This document shows positions 1 through 8,281 of a DNA stretch of 64,000 nt, one piece after another. The notes below the pieces were generated by a model. That model was not told the origin of the DNA. It saw only the letters and a program-made list of their open reading frames with translations, and did not search any database. The stretch is taken from the NCBI RefSeq assembly GCF_018860245.1, contig NZ_JAHKPD010000008.1, positions 129,821 through 193,820 on the forward strand, written 5' to 3'. Position 1 is the stretch's first letter; each line of letters begins with the position of its first letter. This stretch comes from Pseudotamlana agarivorans. GTDB taxonomy: Bacteria > Bacteroidota > Bacteroidia > Flavobacteriales > Flavobacteriaceae. Both the position numbers and the translations under genes were made by a program.

Positions 1-2
1 AT

Positions 3-272
3 GCCGCAATTCTAGCTGCAAAATCGCGATTCCGACCTATCCTCATGACAGCATTCTCATTTATATTAGGGGTATTTCCTTTAGTTATAGCAACAGGATC
101 AGGGGCGGAATCGAGGAAAGTTATGGGAATGGCATTACTTGGAGGTATGAGTATGGCAACAATACTCGGTGTGTTCTTCTACCCTATGTTATTTGTTCTT
201 ATAGGTAAAATAGCTGGATATGAGAAAAAAAGAGAAAAGGAATTGGCTAACCAAACTAAAATTTCTAACTAA
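3..272 (+). CDS. RND family efflux pump inner-membrane subunit, C-terminal end (partial)
   Basis: The reading frame is open from the window edge to the stop at 270-272, so only the last 89 residues are seen. They match the end of AcrB/HAE1-type RND proton-driven drug or solvent exporters: a basic loop ending RPILMT, a membrane helix with LGVFPLVIATG, the small-residue GAES turn, then GGMSMATILGVFFYP and a last hydrophobic helix before a charged tail rich in K and E. The next gene, one base downstream, encodes an outer-membrane efflux lipoprotein, which is the usual partner. The membrane-fusion subunit would be expected upstream, outside the window. The substrate cannot be inferred. Confidence 0.88.
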   Translation, partial: AAILAAKSRFRPILMTAFSFILGVFPLVIATGSGAESRKVMGMALLGGMSMATILGVFFYPMLFVLIGKIAGYEKKREKELANQTKISN

Positions 273-273
273 A

Positions 274-1722
274 ATGATGAAAATTAGGAAAAGTCAGATT
301 TCATTTATAGTTGTCATTTTATTATGTATTGTAGCATTTAATGCCTGTAAAGTAGGGCCTAATTTTAAGGCTAATCGAAATAAAATAGATTCAGTTGCTG
401 TTTATCGTTATGATAGTCTAAAACTCGCTACACAGGATTCTGTGTTGAATATAAGCTGGTGGAAACTGTTTAATGATCCGGTACTAGATACATTGATTAA
501 AATTGGTCTTGCCGAAAATAAAGATGTTTTAATTGCCTCAAGTAGAATCGAACAAGCCGCGGCACAATTGGGCTTTAATAATGCAGATTTGTGGCCAAAG
601 TTTGGGTATAGTGCCGGAGCAACTCGAGGAAATGTTATTGGAGGTCAAGCTACCCCAGGTCTAGCCACTAGTAATATGTTTACTGGTTTTGGTACTCTTA
701 ATTGGGAATTAGATTTTTGGGGAAAATATAGGCGGTCTAGTGAGGCCGCAAGGGCAGAACTGGTAGCTTCAGAGTATGGTCAAAGAACGGTACAGATTGG
801 CTTAATTTCTGCAATTGTAGGAACACATTATCTTTTATTAGATTATAAATGGCGTGAGTATATATCGCGAAAAACCCTTGAATTACGACAAGAATCTGAA
901 AACATCATTCAGGCGCGATATGATTATGGTATAGTGCCTGAAATTGACTTGAATCAAGCCCAGATACAACGTGCCATTGCGGCTTCAGCTGTCCCGCTAT
1001 ATCAGCGACAGGTAGCACAAACAGAGCATGCTTTAAGTGTATTATTAGGTAGAAGCCCAGGGCCTATACATACTGGAGTTAAATTGGAGGATCAACAGTT
1101 ACCACCGGATATACCTGTAGGTTTGCCTTCTTTATTAATGGAGCGAAGACCAGATGTTTTACAAGCTGAGGCTTTGTTACATGCACAAACGGCAAATGTC
1201 GGGGTTGCCGTTGCCCAGCGATTTCCTGCTATAAACTTAACAGGTTTGTTTGGTGCAGTTAGTTCGGACGTGTCTACTTTAAATTTAAACCCTGCCGCAT
1301 TTGCTATAGGCGGTAGTTTATTAGGTCCTTTGTTTGAGTTTGGAAAGAATAAACGACGTGTGGAAATTCAAAGGAGGAAAACCGAACAGGTCATGTATGA
1401 GTACGAGCGAACCGTTATTACAGCATTTCAGGAAGTTGAAGATGCGCTTGTGGAGATATCAACTTTAAAAGATCAGCGATTAGCAAGGCAAGACCATGTT
1501 AATGCAGCGAAAAATGCGCTTAGGCTTTCAAGAGAACGTTATGATAAGGGGGTTACAAGTTTTCTTGAGTTGATAGAGAGTCAGAGGCAAGCTTTTGATG
1601 CGGAACTTAGTCTGTCAGAAACTACTCAACAACTATTTAATGGCTATGTAAAACTTTATAAAGCACTTGGTGGAGGATGGTTGTCTGAGCAAGAACAGAA
1701 TGATGCTACCTTGCAAAATTAG
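274..1722 (+). CDS. RND efflux system outer-membrane lipoprotein (NodT/OprM-type TolC family)
   Basis: Predicted 482-residue outer-membrane channel of a tripartite efflux pump. The start is taken at ATG 274 (or the adjacent ATG 277) because it lies one base after the RND stop and begins a basic, hydrophobic leader ending FNAC. The longer open frame back to 220 would overlap the RND gene. KVGPNF follows the candidate lipid-modified cysteine, as in NodT/OprM proteins. Two OEP repeats follow: alpha-helical stretches with ELDFWGKYRR near residue 140 and LMERRPDVLQAEA near residue 290, and the C-terminal TSFLELIESQR motif. It is co-transcribed with the RND pump. The lipobox is imperfect (F rather than L/V/I at -3), so lipidation is likely but not certain. 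Confidence 0.9.
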   Translation: MMKIRKSQISFIVVILLCIVAFNACKVGPNFKANRNKIDSVAVYRYDSLKLATQDSVLNISWWKLFNDPVLDTLIKIGLAENKDVLIASSRIEQAAAQLGFNNADLWPKFGYSAGATRGNVIGGQATPGLATSNMFTGFGTLNWELDFWGKYRRSSEAARAELVASEYGQRTVQIGLISAIVGTHYLLLDYKWREYISRKTLELRQESENIIQARYDYGIVPEIDLNQAQIQRAIAASAVPLYQRQVAQTEHALSVLLGRSPGPIHTGVKLEDQQLPPDIPVGLPSLLMERRPDVLQAEALLHAQTANVGVAVAQRFPAINLTGLFGAVSSDVSTLNLNPAAFAIGGSLLGPLFEFGKNKRRVEIQRRKTEQVMYEYERTVITAFQEVEDALVEISTLKDQRLARQDHVNAAKNALRLSRERYDKGVTSFLELIESQRQAFDAELSLSETTQQLFNGYVKLYKALGGGWLSEQEQNDATLQN

Positions 1723-1966
1723 TCCTATTAAGAGGTGAATCATCTTTATTTTATTTATAAGAGGGATGGTCGTTAAATGCTAGTCTATTTTTTAATTGCT
1801 TAATAATAAATAGATTGGTTAATGAGTTATATTTGTCAAGTTGGTAAAAATTAGGGTAATTTATATGCTTAAGAAGTTGATTCCTAGGTTTTTCGGATGA
1901 ATCGAAAGATATTTAAGATATAAACAAAAAAATGTTAATAAGTAATGCTGCGTAAATAAAAATTTA

Positions 1967-1974
1967 TATATTTG
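1967..1974 (+). promoter_or_regulatory. predicted -7 element (TATATTTG) of the yceD-rpmF-fabH-acc genes
   Basis: TATATTTG fits the Bacteroidota housekeeping -7 consensus TAnnTTTG and lies 23 bases before the yceD start codon, giving a short leader. No good TTG -33 element is seen at the right distance, so the call rests on one motif and its position. Confidence 0.45.
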
Positions 1975-1996
1975 CGGGCTCAAAATAGATGTGATT

Positions 1997-2542
1997 ATGA
2001 AGTCGTTAAAAGAGTTTACAATTCCATTTGTAGGGTTAAAAATTGGCAAACATCATTTTGAGTATGAAGTTGAACAGCCGTTCTTTGAACATTTTGAGTA
2101 TGAAGATTTTAACAATGTAAAGGTTAATGTAGATCTTATTTTAGAAAAGAAGTCAACATTATTAGAGTTACATTTTAAAATTTCAGGATGGGTTAACGTG
2201 AATTGCGATTTAACCAACGAACCTTATAATCAAGACATCGAAAATGAATTTGATTTGGTGGTGAATTTTGGTGATGCGTATAACGATGAAAATATTGACT
2301 TATTAATTGTTCCTCATGGGACGTACGAAATTAATATTCAGCAATATATTTATGAGTTAATTATACTTGCAGTTCCTATTAAAAGAATACATCCAGGTGT
2401 TGAAGATGGTACGCTAAATTCAGAAATACTCAAAAAATTAGAAGAGTTAAGCCCGAAGCTTAAGGAAGATAAAGAAAAAGACAAGTCAGAGGACATTGAT
2501 CCTCGTTGGAATACATTAAAGAAATTATTAACGGATAAATAA
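1997..2542 (+). CDS. YceD family protein (DUF177), 23S rRNA accumulation protein homologue
   Basis: 181-residue soluble acidic protein. The start is ATG 1997; a GTG two codons upstream is less likely. DUF177/YceD proteins lie next to rpmF in most bacteria, and the family member in E. coli and plants is linked to 23S rRNA accumulation and 50S assembly. Here rpmF follows after 9 bases, which supports the assignment. The sequence is divergent: the central YceD strand has VNVNCDLTNEPYNQDIE, with only one of the cysteines found in other lineages. The tail is highly charged (KEDKEKDKSED). The exact molecular role is not known from the sequence. Confidence 0.8.
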   Translation: MKSLKEFTIPFVGLKIGKHHFEYEVEQPFFEHFEYEDFNNVKVNVDLILEKKSTLLELHFKISGWVNVNCDLTNEPYNQDIENEFDLVVNFGDAYNDENIDLLIVPHGTYEINIQQYIYELIILAVPIKRIHPGVEDGTLNSEILKKLEELSPKLKEDKEKDKSEDIDPRWNTLKKLLTDK

Positions 2543-2551
2543 AAACATAAA

Positions 2552-2755
2552 ATGGCACATCCTAAGAGAAAAATCTCGAAAACAAGAAGAGATAAAAGAA
2601 GAACACATTACAAAGCAACTGCGCCACAGATTGCGACTTGCCCAACAACAGGTGAGGCTCACTTATACCATAGAGCACACTGGCATGAAGGAAAATTATA
2701 CTACAGAGGTCAAATTTTGATTGATAATTCTGCAGAAATAGAAAATGTTGCATAA
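2552..2755 (+). CDS. rpmF: 50S ribosomal protein L32
   Basis: 67 residues with the invariant L32 start [17 protein letters not shown], then HYKATAP and [14 protein letters not shown]. It is a basic protein of the large ribosomal subunit. The zinc-ribbon cysteine pairs found in many L32 proteins are missing (only one Cys remains, in IATCPTTG), so this is the zinc-independent form. It sits directly after yceD and is followed by a strong hairpin terminator. Confidence 0.97.
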   Translation: MAHPKRKISKTRRDKRRTHYKATAPQIATCPTTGEAHLYHRAHWHEGKLYYRGQILIDNSAEIENVA

Positions 2756-2774
2756 TTAATTATGCATGCATATT

Positions 2775-2804
2775 AAAAAACGCTCATTTATGAGCGTTTT
2801 TTTT
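2775..2804 (+). terminator. intrinsic terminator after rpmF
   Basis: Inverted repeat AAAAAACGCTCA / TGAGCGTTTTTT with a four-base loop (TTTA), followed by a run of eight T. It lies 20 bases after the rpmF stop and probably separates most yceD-rpmF transcripts from fabH. Confidence 0.9.
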
Positions 2805-2936
2805 ATGATTTAATTTTTATGATTAACAAAAACGCGTAATTTGCAGAATATTACTTCAAGATTTAGTAGTTTTCGCCAAATTTTGAACGTTTTTGTCCAT
2901 TTTTAATAAATTTTTGGTCAAATTAACTATAAAGTT

Positions 2937-3938
2937 ATGAGTAAAATCTCAGCGGCAATTACAGCTGTAGGTGCATATGTGCCAGAATACGTGTTAACCA
3001 ATCAGATCTTAGAAACGATGGTTGATACCAATGATGAATGGATAACCTCCAGAACAGGTATCAAAGAACGTCGTATTTTAAAAGACGATGGTAAAGGGAC
3101 ATCTTTCCTTGCTATAAAAGCAGCACAAAACTTAATTGATAAGAACAATTTAGATCCTAAAGATATCGAATTGGTTATCGTGGCTACCGCTACGCCAGAT
3201 ATGAAAGCGGCATCGACAGCTTCATTCACCGCAACCGAAATAGGCGCAACAAACGCCTTTTCCTTCGATATGGATGCTGCTTGTTCGAGTTTCTTGTTTG
3301 GTATGTCTGTTGCTGCCAGTTATATTGAATCTGGAAGATATAAAAATGTCTTACTTATTGGAGCAGATAAAATGTCTTCAATAATTAATTATAAAGATAG
3401 AGCAACGTGTATTATTTTTGGTGATGGTGCGGGTGCGGTTCTATTTGAAGCTAATGATGAAGGTCTAGGGCTTAAAGATGAATACTTAAGAAGTGATGGA
3501 TCTGGACGTGAGTTTTTACAAGCCACTTATGGAGGGTCTTCTCATGCCTTAACGGCTGAAGTTTTAGCAAATGGTGGTCATTATGCTTTTCAAGAAGGAA
3601 GAACAGTGTTTAAGAATGCCGTGTTTAACATGGCAGATGCTGCTGAAAAAATCTTAAAACGTAATAATCTAACCAAAAATGACGTGGACTGGTTAGCGGC
3701 TCATCAAGCAAATAAAAGAATCATCGATGCTACAGCCCAACGTATTGATTTAGAGGATGAAAAAGTGATGATTAATATTCACAAGTATGGGAATACAACA
3801 TCAGCTACCTTACCTTTGTTAATAAATGATTACGAATCACAATTAAAAAAGGGAGATAATGTTATATTTGCCGCTTTTGGAGGCGGATTCAATTGGGGGT
3901 CTATTTATTTAAAATGGGCGTACAACTCTAAAAACTAA
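2937..3938 (+). CDS. fabH: 3-oxoacyl-ACP synthase III (beta-ketoacyl-ACP synthase III)
   Basis: 333 residues, usual FabH length. It condenses an acyl-CoA primer with malonyl-ACP to start fatty acid synthesis. The catalytic triad is visible: Cys116 in DAACSSF, His256 in AAHQAN and Asn286 in KYGNTTSAT. The N-terminal NDEWITSRTGIKERR motif and C-terminal GGGFNWGS are also typical. In flavobacteria the primer is often branched (iso/anteiso), but specificity cannot be read here. It lies between rpmF and accB, the classical fatty-acid neighbourhood. Confidence 0.96.
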   Translation: MSKISAAITAVGAYVPEYVLTNQILETMVDTNDEWITSRTGIKERRILKDDGKGTSFLAIKAAQNLIDKNNLDPKDIELVIVATATPDMKAASTASFTATEIGATNAFSFDMDAACSSFLFGMSVAASYIESGRYKNVLLIGADKMSSIINYKDRATCIIFGDGAGAVLFEANDEGLGLKDEYLRSDGSGREFLQATYGGSSHALTAEVLANGGHYAFQEGRTVFKNAVFNMADAAEKILKRNNLTKNDVDWLAAHQANKRIIDATAQRIDLEDEKVMINIHKYGNTTSATLPLLINDYESQLKKGDNVIFAAFGGGFNWGSIYLKWAYNSKN

Positions 3939-3960
3939 CCACTAATTAATTAGCAATATT

Positions 3961-4440
3961 ATGGATATAAAAGAAATTCAGAACTTAATTAAATTTGTTG
4001 CCAAATCGGGGGCGAGTGAAGTTAAATTAGAAATGGACGATATCAAAATCACGATTAGAACAGGATCAGAATCTGATACGACTATCGTGCATCAAGTTCC
4101 AGCACAAGTAGCGCAACCACTTCCTGCAGCACCTGTTGCAGAAGCTGCAGCTCAAGCCGCAACACCAGCAGCCCCAGCTCCAGCAGCAGAAGATTCAAAA
4201 TATATTACAATCAAATCACCAATTATCGGTACTTTTTACAGAAAGCCATCTCCAGATAAGCCATTATTTGTTGAGGTAGGTCAGACCATTGGAGAAGGTG
4301 ATGTTCTTTGTATTATTGAAGCGATGAAGCTTTTCAATGAAATTGAATCTGAAGTTTCAGGAAAGATTGTTAAAATATTAGTTGATGATTCTTCTCCGGT
4401 TGAATTTGATCAACCATTATTTTTAGTAGACCCATCTTAA
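3961..4440 (+). CDS. accB: acetyl-CoA carboxylase biotin carboxyl carrier protein
   Basis: 159 residues. An N-terminal helical region (1-35) is joined by an Ala/Pro/Gln-rich flexible linker (about 45-78) to a C-terminal biotinyl domain. Lys123 in the [12 protein letters not shown] motif is the expected biotinylation site. The protein carries carboxybiotin between AccC and the carboxyltransferase. It is 22 bases after fabH and 86 bases before accC. Confidence 0.96.
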   Translation: MDIKEIQNLIKFVAKSGASEVKLEMDDIKITIRTGSESDTTIVHQVPAQVAQPLPAAPVAEAAAQAATPAAPAPAAEDSKYITIKSPIIGTFYRKPSPDKPLFVEVGQTIGEGDVLCIIEAMKLFNEIESEVSGKIVKILVDDSSPVEFDQPLFLVDPS

Positions 4441-4526
4441 ATTTTAGATTGTTCGGGTTTAGTGATTAGGTGAAAATATCTAATTATTGCATATTCCGAT
4501 TTTCTATTTAATCTAATTCAAACAAG

Positions 4527-5867
4527 ATGTTTAAAAAAATATTAATAGCCAATAGAGGAGAGATAGCACTTCGTGTTATTAGAACCTGTAAGGAAATGGG
4601 CATTAAAACCGTCGCTGTATATTCTACGGTCGATGAAGAAAGTCTACACGTAAAATTTGCTGATGAAGCGGTTTGTATTGGGCCAGCGGCAAGTAGCGAG
4701 TCTTATTTAAAAATGTCTAATATTATATCTGCAGCAGAAATTACTAATGCAGATGCCATTCATCCAGGTTACGGATTCTTATCTGAAAACGCAAAATTCT
4801 CAAAAATTTGTGAAGAACACGGTATTAAATTTATCGGAGCTTCTCCAGAAATGATTGATAGAATGGGGGATAAGGCCAATGCCAAGGCAACCATGAAAGC
4901 TGCGGGCGTACCATGTGTACCAGGTAGTGAAGGTGTTATTGAATCGTTTGAAGAATGCGAGAAAATAGCCGAAGAAACCGGTTATCCAGTGATGCTTAAA
5001 GCTTCAGCTGGTGGTGGTGGTAAAGGGATGCGTGGTGTTTTTAAGAAAGAAGATCTTAGAGATGCCTGGGATTCTGCGAGACAGGAATCTAAAGCGGCCT
5101 TTGGAAATGACGATATGTACATGGAGAAACTTATTGAAGAACCAAGACATATTGAAATTCAAATTGTTGGTGATTCTACCGGTAAAGCATGTCACTTATC
5201 AGAAAGAGATTGCTCTGTTCAACGTCGTCATCAAAAATTAACAGAAGAAGTACCTTCTCCATTCATGACTGCAGCATTGCGTAAAAAAATGGGCGAAGCC
5301 GCTGTAAAAGCAGCAGAATATATTAAGTACGAAGGTGCTGGAACTATCGAATTTTTAGTAGATAAACACAGAAACTTCTACTTCATGGAAATGAATACGC
5401 GTATTCAAGTAGAGCACCCAATTACCGAACAAGTTATTGATTTCGATTTAATTCGTGAGCAAATTTTAGTGGCTGCCGGTGTGCCAATTTCAGGTAAAAA
5501 CTACTTGCCAAAATTACACTCTATAGAATGTAGAATTAATGCTGAAGATCCTTTTAATGGTTTTAGACCATCACCAGGAATGATTACAACATTACATGCG
5601 CCAGGAGGTCATGGTGTACGTTTAGATACTCATGTTTATGCTGGTTACGCTATTCCACCAAATTACGATTCTATGATTGCTAAGTTGATTACAACGGCGC
5701 AAACGAGAGAAGAAGCGATCAATAAAATGAAACGTGCTTTAGATGAGTTTGTAATTGAGGGTATTAAAACAACGATTCCTTTCCACAGACAGTTAATGGA
5801 TCATCCAGATTATTTGGCTGGTAATTATACTACCAAGTTTATGGAAGATTTTGTTATGGAAAAATAA
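4527..5867 (+). CDS. accC: acetyl-CoA carboxylase, biotin carboxylase subunit
   Basis: 446 residues, normal AccC length. It carboxylates biotin on AccB using ATP and bicarbonate. Visible motifs: [15 protein letters not shown] at the N-terminus, the glycine-rich ATP-grasp loop [12 protein letters not shown] near residue 160, [15 protein letters not shown] near residue 290, and the C-terminal biotin carboxylase domain with FRPSPGMIT. It is followed by a terminator. accA and accD are not in this window. Confidence 0.97.
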   Translation: MFKKILIANRGEIALRVIRTCKEMGIKTVAVYSTVDEESLHVKFADEAVCIGPAASSESYLKMSNIISAAEITNADAIHPGYGFLSENAKFSKICEEHGIKFIGASPEMIDRMGDKANAKATMKAAGVPCVPGSEGVIESFEECEKIAEETGYPVMLKASAGGGGKGMRGVFKKEDLRDAWDSARQESKAAFGNDDMYMEKLIEEPRHIEIQIVGDSTGKACHLSERDCSVQRRHQKLTEEVPSPFMTAALRKKMGEAAVKAAEYIKYEGAGTIEFLVDKHRNFYFMEMNTRIQVEHPITEQVIDFDLIREQILVAAGVPISGKNYLPKLHSIECRINAEDPFNGFRPSPGMITTLHAPGGHGVRLDTHVYAGYAIPPNYDSMIAKLITTAQTREEAINKMKRALDEFVIEGIKTTIPFHRQLMDHPDYLAGNYTTKFMEDFVMEK

Positions 5868-5884
5868 TAATATCATAAATGATT

Positions 5885-5915
5885 AAAACTCCGGAAGCGA
5901 TTTCGGAGTTTTTTT
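5885..5915 (+). terminator. intrinsic terminator after accC
   Basis: AAAACTCCG and CGGAGTTTTT form a hairpin with a roughly ten-base loop, followed by a T run. It is 18 bases after the accC stop and ends the fabH-accB-accC transcript. Confidence 0.88.
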
Positions 5916-5958
5916 ATGCTCTAATTTTAGTATTATTGCTAAAAATTATACGTGTTTG

Positions 5959-6657
5959 ATGAAGGGTTTATTGCGGTTTTTATTAAAAATTTGTTTTTGG
6001 TTTGTTGTGTTATCATTAGGTTTGGTACTCCTGTTTAAATGGGCTCCAGTACCTTTTACGCCCTTAATGGCTTTTCGTTATTTTGAAAAGGATAGCAAGA
6101 AAATATTAAAACACGATTGGGTTTCCATGGACGCTATTTCTAAAAACCTACAACTTGCCGTTATTTGTAGTGAAGATCAAAATTTTTTGAAGCACAATGG
6201 TTTTGATTATAAAGCCATTGAAAAAGCCATAACTTCGAATAATAAAGGTAAGAGATTAAAAGGAGGCAGCACGATTAGCCAGCAAACCGCTAAAAATGTA
6301 TTTCTTTGGCCAGAGCGTAGCTGGTTAAGAAAAGGTTTCGAAGCGTATTTTACCTTTTTAATAGAGCTTTGTTGGTCTAAAGAGCGCACTCTAGAAGTGT
6401 ATCTAAACAGTATTGAAATGGGCAACGGCATTTATGGCGCAGAAGCCGCATCACAATATTGGTTTAAAAAGCCAGCTAAGAACTTAACTAAATATGAAGC
6501 AGCAGCGGTAGCTGCTATTTTACCTAGCCCTAGAAAATATAAAGCATCACCAGCAACAGCCTATATACAATCAAGAAAAGCGTGGATTGTTAAGCAAATG
6601 CGTTATTTTGGAACCCTAAAGTTTGAAAAGAAAGATCATGGAAAAGGAAAACATTAA
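5959..6657 (+). CDS. mtgA: monofunctional biosynthetic peptidoglycan transglycosylase
   Basis: 232 residues from ATG 5959 (the in-frame TTG just before is unlikely). It polymerises lipid II into glycan strands at the inner membrane. One N-terminal membrane anchor (about residues 7-30) is followed by a GT51 domain. The catalytic glutamate is Glu72 in CSEDQNF, and the KGGSTISQQTAKN motif follows near residue 101. No transpeptidase domain is present, so it is the monofunctional type. The next gene starts inside its last codons, so the two are translationally linked. Confidence 0.93.
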   Translation: MKGLLRFLLKICFWFVVLSLGLVLLFKWAPVPFTPLMAFRYFEKDSKKILKHDWVSMDAISKNLQLAVICSEDQNFLKHNGFDYKAIEKAITSNNKGKRLKGGSTISQQTAKNVFLWPERSWLRKGFEAYFTFLIELCWSKERTLEVYLNSIEMGNGIYGAEAASQYWFKKPAKNLTKYEAAAVAAILPSPRKYKASPATAYIQSRKAWIVKQMRYFGTLKFEKKDHGKGKH

Positions 6658-7096
6658 GGCCGAGCTGTATATTTTGTGTCAAGCTTTTGTTGAAAGTAGG
6701 TTTGAAACCATTCAAAATACGATTAGCGAAATTCAGGAATCTTTAACTTCTGAAACCAAAAGTAGTGCCGGTGATAAGCATGAAACTGGACGTGCTATGC
6801 TTCAGTTGGAACGTGAGAAGGCAGGAAATCAATTGGCCGAAATTCAAAAAATAAAAGAAATTTTAGCTAAGGTGAATCCAGATTCATCATCTAAAACCAT
6901 TGGTTTAGGTAGTGTGGTGTATACCAACAAGGCTAATTATTTTATCGCGATAAGCGCTGGAGAATTACTTTTTAAGGATGAACGGTTTTATGCGATTTCT
7001 GCGAATACACCTATTGGTCAGTTGCTCTTGGGAAAAACCAAGGGGGATACCGTGACTTTTAGAACTGATAGTTTTGAAATCAAAGATGTCTTTTAA
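6638..7096 (+). CDS. GreA/GreB-like protein (transcription-factor C-terminal-domain family)
   Basis: 152 residues from ATG 6638, overlapping mtgA by 20 bases. The N-terminal half is helical with a probable coiled coil containing KSSAGDKHETGRAMLQLE, which resembles the tip region of GreA. The C-terminal part ends ISANTPIGQLLLGKTKGDTVTF, which follows the GreA pattern of SPIG, ALLGK and GD. GreA proteins bind the RNA polymerase secondary channel and rescue backtracked complexes. The acidic tip differs from canonical GreA (DKHE), so cleavage activity is uncertain and it may be a Gfh- or Rnk-like variant. Flavobacterial homologues are sometimes labelled as acyl-carrier synthases; nothing here supports that. 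Confidence 0.6.
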   Translation: MEKENIKAELYILCQAFVESRFETIQNTISEIQESLTSETKSSAGDKHETGRAMLQLEREKAGNQLAEIQKIKEILAKVNPDSSSKTIGLGSVVYTNKANYFIAISAGELLFKDERFYAISANTPIGQLLLGKTKGDTVTFRTDSFEIKDVF

Positions 7097-7102
7097 TTTT
7101 TT

Positions 7103-8011
7103 TTATTTCACTGAAACAAATACGATATCTGATAGATTAAGCGCTGTATCATGTTCAAAAAAAATGGTTTGATTATTTAATTCAGCTTCAATCAAATAAA
7201 AATGCCCTTTAAAGAAAACACGTTTAACCGTAGCTTGCCATTTTGAGTGTTTTACTACATGTAATTGATGTGCATAGATAATTTCCCCAGCGATCGTATT
7301 AAACTCTCCAAAAAAAGAGGCGATTAAAGGTTTTTTAGGGCTTTTAAATAATTTTTCGGGGGAATTGTTCTCTACAATTTTATTGTTGTTTAAAACGATC
7401 ATATGGTCTGCAAAACCAAGAACATCTTCTTTATCATGAGTCGCGACTACACAGCTAATATTTTTTTCTTTAAGGTACTTAAAAACATTACGGCGTAAAC
7501 TTTGTTTTTTAAAGTTGTCAATATGGCTAAAAGGTTCATCTAAAAGCATGATTTCTGGTTGTTTGGCCAACGCACGAGCTAAAGCTACACGCTGTTTTTG
7601 GCCACCACTTAAAATTTTAACTTTTGTTTTGGCAAAAGCTGTGAGTTCTACAACTTCTAGTAATTCGGCTGTACGTTCTTTTTTTTCTTCGGGATAAAAG
7701 TTAGACAGGAACTTACCTATGTTTTCTTCAACCGAAATAAAAGGCATCAAGTCAAATTCTTGAGCTACATATTTCATGAAATCGTAACCCACAACGAGAT
7801 TAAATTTCGGACCAAGAATTTCTTGATCCTTCCAGAAAATATGGCCATCATCTAAATCATATTCGCCGTACAGGACTTTTAAAAGCGTACTTTTTCCGCA
7901 GCCACTTTCTCCAATAATGGCAAGATGTTCTCCTGGTTGTACTTGAAATGAAATATCATTTAAAACAGGCTTTTTATGGTAAGAAAAAGTAAGGTGTTCT
8001 ACGCTAAGCAT
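7103..8011 (-). CDS. ABC transporter ATP-binding protein, lone subunit
   Basis: 302 residues from ATG at 8011; the open frame extends 18 codons upstream but the MLSVEHL start is a normal ABC N-terminus. Walker A is GESGCGKST (residues 34-42), the signature LSGGQ (134-138) is followed by KQRVALARAL, and Walker B is IMLLDEP (154-160). About 75 residues after the ATPase core may form a small beta domain like those of PotA/FbpC-type importers. No permease or binding protein lies next to it, so the substrate is unknown. It converges with the GreA-like gene, with only six bases between their stops. Confidence 0.85.
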   Translation of the reverse strand: MLSVEHLTFSYHKKPVLNDISFQVQPGEHLAIIGESGCGKSTLLKVLYGEYDLDDGHIFWKDQEILGPKFNLVVGYDFMKYVAQEFDLMPFISVEENIGKFLSNFYPEEKKERTAELLEVVELTAFAKTKVKILSGGQKQRVALARALAKQPEIMLLDEPFSHIDNFKKQSLRRNVFKYLKEKNISCVVATHDKEDVLGFADHMIVLNNNKIVENNSPEKLFKSPKKPLIASFFGEFNTIAGEIIYAHQLHVVKHSKWQATVKRVFFKGHFYLIEAELNNQTIFFEHDTALNLSDIVFVSVK

Positions 8012-8200
8012 ATAAGGTGTGTTCCGCGGGAATAGATTGCGTTTTTTAAATTTGTAAACGCGCAAATTTATTCAAAAAATAACAAAAGTAAATAAGATAC
8101 TTTGAGATTAAATATCTTCCGTTATACAACAAGTCTGTTTTAAAATAATTGATAGCATTATTTCTTGCTCTAAATCTTTTAAACGAGAACCTGCTGTTAT

Positions 8201-8248
8201 AAACAAAAAGGCCAAATTCAATAATCATGAAATTTAGCCTTTTTGTTT
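8201..8248 (-). terminator. intrinsic terminator after the prolyl oligopeptidase gene
   Basis: AAACAAAAAGGCCAAATT and AATTTAGCCTTTTTGTTT form a long near-perfect hairpin with one mismatch. On the minus strand GC pairs are followed by TTTTTGTTT. It is 33 bases downstream of the prolyl oligopeptidase stop. The remainder of 8012-8281 holds no recognisable gene. Confidence 0.8.
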
Positions 8249-8281
8249 AAGATGTATTTTGTACTACTCGGTTACTTCGGT

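Noticed and set aside
1723..1966. Searched for a terminator or small gene between the efflux lipoprotein and yceD
   Set aside because: Nothing convincing was seen; only AT-rich sequence and a minus-strand frame (1861-2049) that overlaps the yceD promoter and start.
8046..8228. Minus-strand open frame of 60 codons upstream of the lone ABC ATPase
   Set aside because: It overlaps the prolyl oligopeptidase terminator hairpin and has no family resemblance.
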